Below, piece by piece: positions 55,946-64,000 of a DNA stretch of 64,000 nt; the stretch's first letter is position 1, and each line of letters starts with the position of its first letter. The stretch comes from Kuschelorhynchus macadamiae. Taxonomy: Eukaryota; Arthropoda; Insecta; Coleoptera; Curculionidae. The translations under genes and the position numbers were made by a program. The stretch is taken from the NCBI GenBank assembly GCA_030620095.1, contig JAUTXW010003391.1, forward strand, positions 402,001 through 466,000, given 5' to 3'. The notes under the pieces were generated by a model. It saw nothing but the letters and a program-made list of their open reading frames with translations. It was not told where the DNA came from and searched no databases.

Positions 55946-58486
55946 TAAAACTAGGTCTCTTTGAGCAATATGGACAATTTCTTCGATATCTATATCTAAT
56001 TTTTGTACTTTTCAATAAGACTGAACTTTTTTATACTAAAAATTAATTTCAAAGAGTTCAAAGACACTATGTGTCACCTTGCAAAGCAGATGAAAATTGT
56101 ATACTAGAATCACAACTCGCATATTATATATTATACGTTTATTTAAGTCAAATATCTTTAATAATTTTGCTGTCCTTTTTGGAATTTTTGGAATTATAAT
56201 TATTGATTGATAGCGCCGCGTTATCAAGGCTACCTTGAATTTTTGAAATTTCGTATCCACAATATAGAAAGCCATATTTATAGCTATAGATGAATCTAGT
56301 AGGGAATATATCTGAGAATGATACCATTCCCTGTGTGTAGTTCAATTCTTATTTACATGGATTTATCATGTGTGGGCGATCGACAAATAAATTCTGATTC
56401 AAATGGCAAGCAGTAAGAAAGAATGCTTGCCATCGTCTATCGGTAAAAGCAAAAAGAGGAACGATGAAAGAAAGCTAAAGATATGTGCAAAAGTTTGCAG
56501 ATGTTAGTATGTGGACGGCGTGAAAATAATCTTTAGTAGTTTGCTACAATTGAAATAGGTGGTTTCGCTCTGTGTGTTCGCAAAATCGCACTAACCCAAA
56601 TTCACGCTCCCGTGCAAATATATATAAAATTTGTACAAATTATTTTTTTTAATTAAAGCTCTGTACCTACAGACGGGTTATCACTATTTACTATCTATTT
56701 TTATTATAATTTTCCCTTGAAAAAACAGTCAGTGCAGTGTTGCCGCATATATGAAAGAGTATCCCCTATGTACGATGAAAAAATTCTATATTGGTTTGAA
56801 AGGTTCCATCAAATATTTACAACTCTCGCAAAGCAGTAATTTGTAAATGTCACAATATGCAAATTTGACGAAGTGCTACTTTTTATTTTTAAATTTTGAG
56901 GTACAATTTAAAAACTATCATTGAGTTACGATGGGACCATACTCATAAGATATGATGGTTTTAACTTACTAGCCCACTTAAAAGATTTTCAAAAACTTCA
57001 CCTGAATCTCTAGAGGAATTTTTTCTTACCCGAACTTCCAAACGATAGCACAACTCTAGCTAATTGAAATATTCAGGGAATGTCAACGCAGGAGCAGCAA
57101 TGATGGGACGCTAAACAAATGCGAACAAATGGCAAATTTTCTCAGATTAAGCCGAGATTTAGAACAGTTTAATAGATAATTCAATTTCACTTTTAAAAAT
57201 TATTGCATTTAGGTATAAGTAATACAGGAAAGTCAAAATATTTTTTAACGAGGTTAATGACGACTGAATTTTGGAAAGGTATAACAACGATTTTTCTACA
57301 CCCCGTATAATAATGAATGACAAGACATTTTAATATTGATAGCTTAAGTTAGCTTGCTGGCCCAATAAAACTGTCTTTTTTTAGAGAGATTGAAAAAAAG
57401 CGAGTAACATTAAAGCCTCAGAAAGATAGAGGATCAATATTTCTATCTAAAACATTCGATTAAGAATAGGGAAAAATCCAGTGAATGAAAAGCAGGGCAT
57501 TTATTTAAATTACGAGAATTGTTAGTGCTACTCGCGACAATAGTATCGACATTTTGACCCCTCTTTTGACCCTAATTTTCCACGATGAGTTATCAAAATA
57601 TTTATTTTTATAATATATATTATAATGATATAATGTATTTATATTATATTATAACAAATATGAGTGAAGAAATGTCTAATAAACTCCTATTGTTTCGTAA
57701 AGAAATCAATAAAATACGCAAAGAAAAAACTTTTATACCTGAATCTAAAGAACCCGAAAATATTATCCAGTGTCCAAGAGTCCGCAAGGAAACCATGACA
57801 TTTGTAATGCAAATCAAATACAGATAACTGAATTTTCAAATAGCAAACAAAAAAGTAAAATTTGTTTGTAGGACTTGCTTTGTCTTTAAAATCACGTTTC
57901 GAACAGAAACGCATTTCTGATCGATATTAAGTTATAAATGATTTTATCTTAGACTCTCAGGGGCCCTTACACTTTGGTTAGTTTGCACGGTTTTAGCCGA
58001 CGGGTCAAAGAACACGGTTTAAACTGACAGTGCATGGAGGTACTCGTTCCAGTTATTTTTGCATGTACGTCCCAATTGACAAGACTGGTCAAAAGACCAT
58101 ATAATTTTTTACACGTTTTTAGCTGTACTGTACTGCACCGAGCAAAATAATCAAGGTGTATAGAGCTCATTAGGTTTCCTTAACAATGGGTGGTAATGGA
58201 AATTTTTATGTTTCTATGTCTTAGAGGGATATTAATCTTGTCGGTACTACCTAAAGGTCAAATTTTATTTTTGTTTTCTTCAACTTTGGTGAGAGAGAAA
58301 AGTTTTATTATTGGAAAATAATTTCTTGCAGAACGAAAATATTAAAAACATATGTATAGTTTTTTTTTTGTTTTGTGGTCAATAATCCCGATCACTAAAA
58401 AAGGACTAAAGATGTGATGAAAACTAATTTTAATTGCCACTAAATATAGGGAGGTAATTACCAAGATAATCATTTTCATACATTAC
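55946..58486. other. Intron DNA; small transposon fragments only
   Basis: Near 57095-57020 the minus strand reads RPIIAAPALTFPEYFN, resembling the RNase H-adjacent segment of LTR-retrotransposon polymerases. At 57660-57830 the plus strand has MSEEMSNKLLLFRKEINKIR, an unassigned coiled-coil-like frame. A 79-codon minus frame at 56275-56036 is unassigned. No supported gene. Confidence 0.4.
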
Positions 58487-58778
58487 CTATGCTCGCTAAC
58501 AGTTTCTTGTATGTCCTTGCAACAATCTGGTTCATACCTTTCAGATGGGCTAATGTCATAGATATGAAATTTTGCACCGTGGGAGGACCCTTATATTTGT
58601 TTACCAAGTTGAGAAATTCCCTTCCATCTCCGTTTTTTACGCAATCATTTAGTTTAATCACATCTTCTTCATCGATATCAACGTTATCGATTTTTTCCAA
58701 ATATAAGTTGTGGAGACTCACATCAAACTGATAGTTAGGATCAAAATACAATTTTCCGAACACTGGATGTTCAGGGGA
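58487..58778 (-). CDS. Host gene, exon 1 of 8 visible (gene continues beyond right edge)
   Basis: Acceptor GAATTTTCATTTTTAG before 58778; donor ATAG followed by GTAATG after 58487. The exon starts in phase 0 and ends with one base of a Glu codon. It reads SPEHPVFGKLYFDPNYQFDV, SLHNLYLEKIDNVDIDEEDV, IKLNDCVKNGDGREFLNLVN, KYKGPPTVQNFISMTLAHLK and GMNQIVARTYKKLLASI. It has an acidic patch, then a helical half. An acceptor at its 5' side means the gene has further exons to the right. The protein is unrecognised. Confidence 0.85.
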
Positions 58779-59019
58779 CTAAAAATGAAAATTCATATTT
58801 TGTTTTAGTATCAAAGTCAATCTTCACATTGTGTGCGTAAAACAGTCCATTTTACGAGTTGCTTAATTAATAGCCATTTTGTACAGGATCCAAAAGAGAG
58901 AGTTGTTCTGGACAAAATAAGTTGTGTTTTTGGTTTTTTTTTTGCGTTAAATAGTTATAGTTTTCTCTTCTGGATTTAAGTTAATAATAGTTAAACATAT
59001 ATGGGCGAAGTCAAGAAAA
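58779..59019. other. No gene seen; 5' LTR of the Gypsy element not identified
   Basis: I see no primer-binding site or sequence shared with the presumed 3' terminal region (63745-64000), so the element may be 5'-truncated. Confidence 0.4.
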
Positions 59020-60175
59020 GGTATTATTGAAGTAGCTCGTCTACTTCAAGTAGTGAAACTAGTTCGTCTAGTGATTGTGCTGGGCGTTACAGCAGAAAAA
59101 AAACAAAAAGGCAAAACCGTAGGTACAATAAAAACAAATAAGTCTTTTCGACAAAAGAGACATTGTGGCCAGTGGATTGATGTAAACGCTATATCTCGCC
59201 TACGGCAGTAGGAACGTTCTGCAGACCGGACCACAAATAAGCATGAAACACGTTCATACACGCCTGTTAGAGATAGTGACGTATTGATAGGCACCAGTGA
59301 TCTAAACGTCAGACACTGTGCTGACAAGTCATCAATTATCGAAACGGTGGGGTCTGCTTATGCAAACGTTGCACAACTTACTAATTACTTCAACTACACA
59401 GATGACCGAGAATCAATCACAAAAACGCATAGCCCAATTGGAGGAGTTAGACGTTACAATTTTACAAAAAGATGAGGAGCGAACCTAAGAGTGTCCATTA
59501 GACCAGATTGCATTCCAGAATTTGATCCAAATGACAGGAATGACATTTGTTCTCGATGGTTAGATAATACTGATCAAATGTCAAGTATAAATGAATGGGA
59601 CGAAAAGACCACCATATATCACATGCAATCCAGACTTTCGGGATTTGCTAAAGTATGGTACAATAGCTTGGATAGTTACCAGTATTGCTGGATTGATTGA
59701 AAGTACATGCTTATCATAGCGTTCCCAGATCACCAAGATTTTCCTACTGTCCTTAGAAAAATTATTGCCAGGGTAAAAATGGTAAAGGAAACATGGACAA
59801 AATACTATTTTTCCAAAGTACAAGTCTTACGACAGTGCCATATAGATGGCACAAATGCTGTTGTGATGATGATCATTGACGGTATACCAATATATATACT
59901 CAACTATCCAATCTGGAGCAAAAATAGGCCAAATGAAAGTCCAGAGCTTTTATACTTGGAACATGTATCCACTTTAACTACTATAAGAGAAACTAGACGA
60001 TATCATAACAGGACAATATTTAGGCTCCAATTTCCAGATGGCAACAAAAACGATGTTGCTCACCAAAATCTACCAAATGCTTTAACTGCCATAAATTGGA
60101 TCACATGCAAAAAGAATGCCCTAAACCACGAGTGGAGTGTACCATATGCATGAGATTGGGTCATGCGGCAAACAA
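59020..60175 (+). pseudogene. Gypsy retrotransposon gag (capsid and zinc knuckle), decayed
   Basis: It starts with a Ser-rich stretch near 59040 (SSSETSSSSDC) and a basic run. The capsid-like frame from 59491 has IPEFDPNDRNDICSRWLDNT and MQSRLSGFAKVWYNSL, a stop TGA at 59698 where Trp is expected, then LIIAFPDHQDFPTVLRKIIA. After a frameshift near 60070 a CCHC knuckle follows (CFNCHKLDHMQKEC), and a second one (CTICMRLGHAANN) ends at TGA instead of Cys. Gag packages the RNA in the virus-like particle. Related to Ty3/Gypsy gag by the F..p...W and L.G.A..W pattern. Confidence 0.78.
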
Positions 60176-60229
60176 CTGACGAAGTAGTAAGCCTTCAACA
60201 TCATGAAATGCAATGATATGCAACTCCAC

Positions 60230-60590
60230 ACAAAAATCAGATCCCGATGATTATTATTCATTTACCCACAAATGGTAAAGAGTTGCATGGATTCGTAGAT
60301 TCTGGCTGCGAAGTGGTCATTATTCGCTAAAGCGCTGCACAAAATGTTGGGCTAAGTTAGAATGAGAGCGATATATGTCTTAATGGATATGGGGGTAGTA
60401 CCACAAAAGTGTTAGGAGTATCTCACGCTGATCTTGAGGTAGTAGAGACTGGTGTAGACATCTTTGTTGTTCCAGACCATATATAAAATATGCCTATTAT
60501 TATTGAAAGATTTTTACGGAACACGGAGAATGCCATCACAGTCGTGCAAAAAGACAACGTGACTTTTTAGCGCTGGAATAGCTGGATTAC
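60230..60590 (+). pseudogene. Gypsy aspartic protease relic
   Basis: The frame near 60240-60330 reads IIIHLPTNGKELHGFVDSGC then EVVIIR. DSG is the catalytic triad of retroviral-type proteases (here Cys follows instead of Ala). A stop follows directly, then NGYGGSTTKVLGVSHADLEV, IFVVPDH and more, the flap and C-terminal part. Decayed by stops. Confidence 0.7.
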
Positions 60591-60835
60591 TCCAAATTGA
60601 GCATCTGGCAGCGAAGAAGATTAAATTGGAGGTTAAATCAAGCACAGAAATCCCCCTCCAAAGCATGTGGGTATTGTTTGCTGTACGTCCAAGGAGGATG
60701 ACAGTGGTGATATTATTTCGAGCTCAGATCTTTGAAACCAAATGCTGAATATGTGATACCAAGATGTGTGGTATCATCAAATGAAACCTATTTTCATGTG
60801 TTAAACACATCCCAAACGTTTTGATGCTAATAAAC

Positions 60836-60950
60836 TGATTGCACGAGGTGAAAGATGTGTACCTGAGTCCAATTGTGCTTGTTAAAAAGGAAAATGGAGA
60901 AACTCCTATGTGTGTGGATTATAAGGCCTTAAATGTTAATATTATTATAT
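60836..60950 (+). pseudogene. Gypsy reverse transcriptase N-terminal fragment
   Basis: YLSPIVLVKKENGETPMCVD then YKALN matches the fingers domain of Gypsy RT (usual form SPxxSPIVLVKKKDGxxRxCVDYRxLN). The frame runs into (TA)n at 60957. RT palm, thumb and RNase H are missing from the window, so more than an insertion is involved: about 1.5 kb of pol has been lost. Confidence 0.75.
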
Positions 60951-60956
60951 ATATAT

Positions 60957-61138
<182 letters not shown>

Positions 61139-61139
61139 T

Positions 61140-62319
61140 GTGTATTCTTGGGATATGGTCCTTTAGTTTAAAAAATAACTGCAGTAAGGAAGTAGTACAA
61201 ATCTTTATTATTGACGTTTCGGCCGTACGTTCAAGCCTTTTTCAAAATCTACAAGAGATAAGCCGGTCAGAAGAGTTTTAAATTTTAATTTGAAACTTGA
61301 GGAAATCTCTGTGTGTCGGTCATAGTAATCCATTTAGTCACGTCATAGACATTACACACATATAGTATTAAAACTCATTTTATTAAAAATCACAGATCAA
61401 AACAATGGCAACACATTGGAAGACGAGACAAGACGTTTTTACATGTCATTAGACGTACTCGATACTCGATGCAAAATAATTGTGGTTTTTTGTTTTGTAA
61501 ATATTTTATGGCGATCCGCACATATTTGTAATACATATTGATATTTTACGAGGCAGAGTTTAGATACGTTCTAGAAATTACTAGGATGGTTTTTTTATGT
61601 GATATTTATTTTTGAGGATATGTAATTATGTATGGATTTAATAATAGATATATAATTATGGGTTTTTTAAAAGATTTTTTTTTTTGGAAATATATATTTT
61701 TTTATTACCTATGTACATACCATTTATTGTAGGAGTAATCATTTTAACAGTGTATGATATATTTTGGGTAAATTTTTCGTGTCTGTTTTGGCGTTAGAAA
61801 TTTTTTGTATGTAGATCATTTCGTAAAATTCCCTTTTCTTTATGTTAGTTTCGGTAATAAGTATTTTAACATTATCATAGTTAAATTTATGGATGTTTTC
61901 GGTCATATGATTTGTGAGTGCTGTTTTATTTCTTTTATCGTATTTGAGACTGTTAATGTGATTTTTTAAATATTGGCTGGTTTGCCCGATATATACTTTA
62001 TTGCAGTCATTGCACGGTATTTCGTAAACAATGTTGCTCTTTTTTTTCTTTGGTATAGCTGTCTTTAATTTACTAAAATTTTTATTAAGTAGATTAAAAC
62101 CTTTGTGATTTACTGTTATGTTTTCTGCTTTTACTGCGTTTCTAATTTTTTCAGATAAATTAGGAACATATGGTAAAGTCAAGTATTTTACTGTATCACG
62201 ATTTGAGCTATTTTTTTGTTGTGTATTTGTTTGGTTATAGAGTTTATGAATTCTTTTTTTGAAAATTGAGTCTATGAGGACTTTTGGATAACCATTTGAG
62301 AGCAGTGCCTGTTTTGCTT

Positions 62320-62325
<6 letters not shown>
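61140..62325 (-). mobile_element. 5'-truncated Penelope-like element (minus strand)
   Basis: The minus strand starts at the (TA)n near 62325 with KQALLSNGYPKVLIDSIFKK and RIHKLYNQTNTQQK. It continues in the 62182-61739 frame: LPYVPNLSEKIRNAVKAENI, then the GIY-YIG nuclease (IVYEIPCNDCNKVYIGQTSQ, YLKNHINSLKYDKRNK, TENIHKFNYDNVKILITETN). The 3' UTR ends near 61213 in a derived hammerhead end (CGAAACGTC). The nuclease domain is uninterrupted over 147 codons, the best-preserved one here. The RT is absent by truncation. Confidence 0.87.
61207..61255 (-). ncRNA. Derived hammerhead-like Penelope end
   Basis: Minus strand: TTTGAAAAAGGC, a stem partner, then GGCCGAAACGTC (GAAACGTC at 61220-61213). 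The stem II region and GAAACGTC are kept, but CTGATGA is replaced by TTGAAAA, so cleavage is not expected. The same replacement is seen in both arms at 18590-19090. Confidence 0.5.
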
Positions 62326-62380
<55 letters not shown>

Positions 62381-62525
62381 AAATTCATTTTAATACTATA
62401 TGTGCAAAGCAAAACAGGCACTGCTCTCAAATGGTTATCCAAAATACCTCATAGACTCAATTTTCAAAAAAAGAATTCATAAACTCTATAACCAAACAAA
62501 TACACAACAAAAAAATAGCTGGAGA
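62200..62525. repeat. Penelope palindrome with (TA)n at its apex
   Basis: 62205-62325 is repeated as an inverse copy at 62398-62518 with very few changes (GCAAAGCAAAACAGGCACTG and following). Between them are (TA)n at 62325-62373 and AAATAAAATTCATTTTAATAC. The right arm is thus a 120-bp inverted 5'-truncated second copy of the same element. The arms end at the same base, where the (TA)n begins. Confidence 0.88.
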
Positions 62526-62659
62526 AAATGAGAACAGCTTCTAATTTTTCTGTGCAATACAGGAAAACAAATACATAAAGATAACGTTATTAAGATATTA
62601 GATTGTACAGAAAATCCAGCAATGGTCTTAATTGGTATGTTTCGAAGTCTGTTTGGCGA

Positions 62660-63690
62660 GTAGTGAAAATGTATCATCAAGACAACAAAGGGCGTTTTGC
62701 AGTTGAAAAAACTTTAAAGGACATCAGTCATAATTAATGGTTCCCACGTATGAGAAAACATGTAAATCGTTTTGCCTGTGCTTCTAACAAAAGTGCGGCA
62801 GGCAAGGAAGAATTCTTAAATCCTATTGGTAAAGTTTCGTCACCTATGTATACTATGCATATTGACCACCTAGAAACGTTTGTTAAGAGCAGGAAAGGAA
62901 ATACACATTTGATATTAGACGCTTTTACGAAGTTTATATCAGTTAAAGCAGTAAAAAACACTCAAGCAAGGCCTGTGATTGGTTTCCTAAGTAAAAACAT
63001 GTGCGTCGATCACAAATAATTCGCCTGAGAATATATCCCTTATATTCCAAACGTTTGGGGTTCTCAGGCGAATTATTTGTGATCGAGGCACATGTTTTAC
63101 CAGTGACGCATTTAAGAAGTCTACCAAAGACTTAGGCATAATAGTAGTTCTAAATGCCATTGCAACTCCATGGGCCAACGAGCAGAGCGTTATAATAGAA
63201 CATTATTAAATGTCATATAAACATCCTCTGACGATGAGAGACAATGGGATCAAACTTTTAGTTCTATCGTATTTGCCCATCAACTACGCAGCAAACTGTA
63301 CAACTGGGAAAAGTCCTAATGTTTTAGTTTTAGGCCTAGAAGTATGGCTGTTTTTGAGAAACACCGTAGTTGCCAACGTGGTAGACGGTGATATAGATAA
63401 AACTAGAAACGAGGCTAGTTTACGTATCAGAGATGCTCAAGAGAAGCCAAAGAGACGATATGATGCTAAACGAAAAGCATCATATCAGTATAAAGCGGGA
63501 GACCTTGTGGTTCTACCAAGAACAAATTCTGCCAACGAGGGTAGGAGCCAAAAGTTGGTATCCAAATATACAGATCCCTACAAAGTGAAAAAGAATGTAG
63601 ATTATGATGGTTATATTGTAAACGATATAACGGGATCAGGTCGAGCTCGAAAAAAATATGAGGGAGGTCAGAACGTCTGACCAAATGAAG
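62660..63690 (+). pseudogene. Gypsy integrase, decayed
   Basis: The zinc-binding region is MYHQDNKGRFAVEKTLKDIS and MRKHVNRFACASNKSAAG (H-H-C-C pattern with one Cys changed). In the core, MHIDHLE and LILDAFTKFISVKAVK carry the first Asp region. An inverted copy of 40 bp interrupts it at 62992-63031. GVLRRIICDRGTCFTSDAFK and AIATPWANEQ follow (second Asp region; the third acid lies near here). After frameshifts NYAANCTTGKSPNVLVLG and the C-terminal RDAQEKPKRRYDAKRKASYQ, YKAGDLVVLPRTNSA and KYTDPYKVKKN continue to 63680. The enzyme would insert the cDNA; this copy is dead. Confidence 0.82.
62992..63100. repeat. 40-bp inverted duplication within the integrase
   Basis: 62992-63031 and 63061-63100 are inverse copies with one or two mismatches and a 29-base spacer. 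The right copy is genuine integrase coding sequence (RRIICDRGTCF); the left one is an inverted insert that introduces a stop. Confidence 0.85.
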
Positions 63691-64000
63691 CCTTTTACTC
63701 CCGCTTTCGAAACTGATAGTATGACGGCTTCTGAGAGTTATGTCAAGGATGACAATTAATGTGACAACGGTTCACTTAATCACTCTATCGTTCTGTTAAA
63801 TAGGTTTTATTTTGGTTTCGTTTTATTTAAGTACTAATACTAAGTTTCTTATTGTATTTATTGTTTACTTAATACGGGCAATTAAAGAATGTTGTGGGTG
63901 CACACACGCCATCTTTACCTTGTCTTATCATTGGGATATATTCGTAATGTTTTGTTGGATTTTGTATATTGGATTGATAGAGAAGTTTTCCGGGGCGGAA
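63691..64000 (+). repeat. Possible 3' LTR or 3' region of the Gypsy element
   Basis: Non-coding sequence follows the integrase end. TGTCAAGGATGACAATTAAT near 63739 could be the LTR start (TG), and AATTAAAGAATG near 63881 could hold a poly(A) signal. The element runs off the window, so neither boundary is confirmed. Confidence 0.35.

Noticed and set aside
57000..57105. Apparent exon with TTTGTTTAG acceptor and GTAAGA donor on the minus strand
   Set aside because: All three frames are closed between the two signals; the short readable part resembles an LTR-retrotransposon polymerase instead.

Overview
The window looks like a stretch of a large, AT-rich, repeat-choked insect nuclear genome; a beetle is my guess, but nothing in the sequence fixes the order. 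The evidence is a long intron-containing gene with GT-AG exons, at least fifteen (TA)n tracts, and a transposon mix typical of arthropods: Penelope-like elements with hammerhead ribozyme motifs, Tc1/mariner-type DDE elements, CR1/Jockey-type and RTE LINEs, a Gypsy element and a PIF/Harbinger remnant. There is no sign of a bacterial or viral genome.

Host genes. The main host gene lies on the minus strand. Eight exons spread over 58778 to 22119 (36.7 kb) join in phase into a 440-residue C-terminal protein part ending in TAG; its 5' exons lie beyond the right edge. The protein is helical-looking and I do not recognise it. The single open reading frames hide this gene, because most exons are short (82-292 bp) and the introns are filled with transposons. 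Two weaker minus-strand candidates lie left of it: a membrane-type last exon at 17890-17999 and a 63-aa hydrophobic ORF at 15871-16062.

Layout. 0-9 kb: (TA)n, a hammerhead-bearing inverted repeat, a Tc1-like relic and palindromic MITE-like repeats. 9-12 kb: a tandem array of about 150-bp units and a long hairpin. 12-15 kb: a decayed LINE and DDE relics. 18-21 kb: an inverted repeat with a hammerhead-like end, a second hammerhead repeat and a DDE relic. 22-31 kb: terminal exons, an RTE relic, a fold-back, tandem repeats, a DDE relic and exons. 31-34 kb: a long-TIR DDE element and a TATCGATA cluster. 34-38 kb: a host exon and two Penelope copies in inverted orientation. 38-43 kb: a palindromic element, an unassigned ORF, a host exon, a complete but dead TA-flanked DDE element and a perfect 39-bp hairpin. 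43-46.6 kb: a CR1-like LINE that has lost its RT active site. 46.9-49.7 kb: a DDE element with about 1-kb inverted repeats and a transposase broken by one visible stop. 51-56 kb: a Harbinger relic, a host exon and a Penelope element between inverted hammerhead repeats. 58.5-64 kb: the first visible exon and a decayed Gypsy element split by (TA)n tracts and an inverted Penelope pair.

What ties it together: almost every repeat is arranged as an inverted pair, and the long (TA)n tracts sit at the ends or apices of these pairs. Hammerhead motifs, canonical or derived, mark the ends of the Penelope-type elements.
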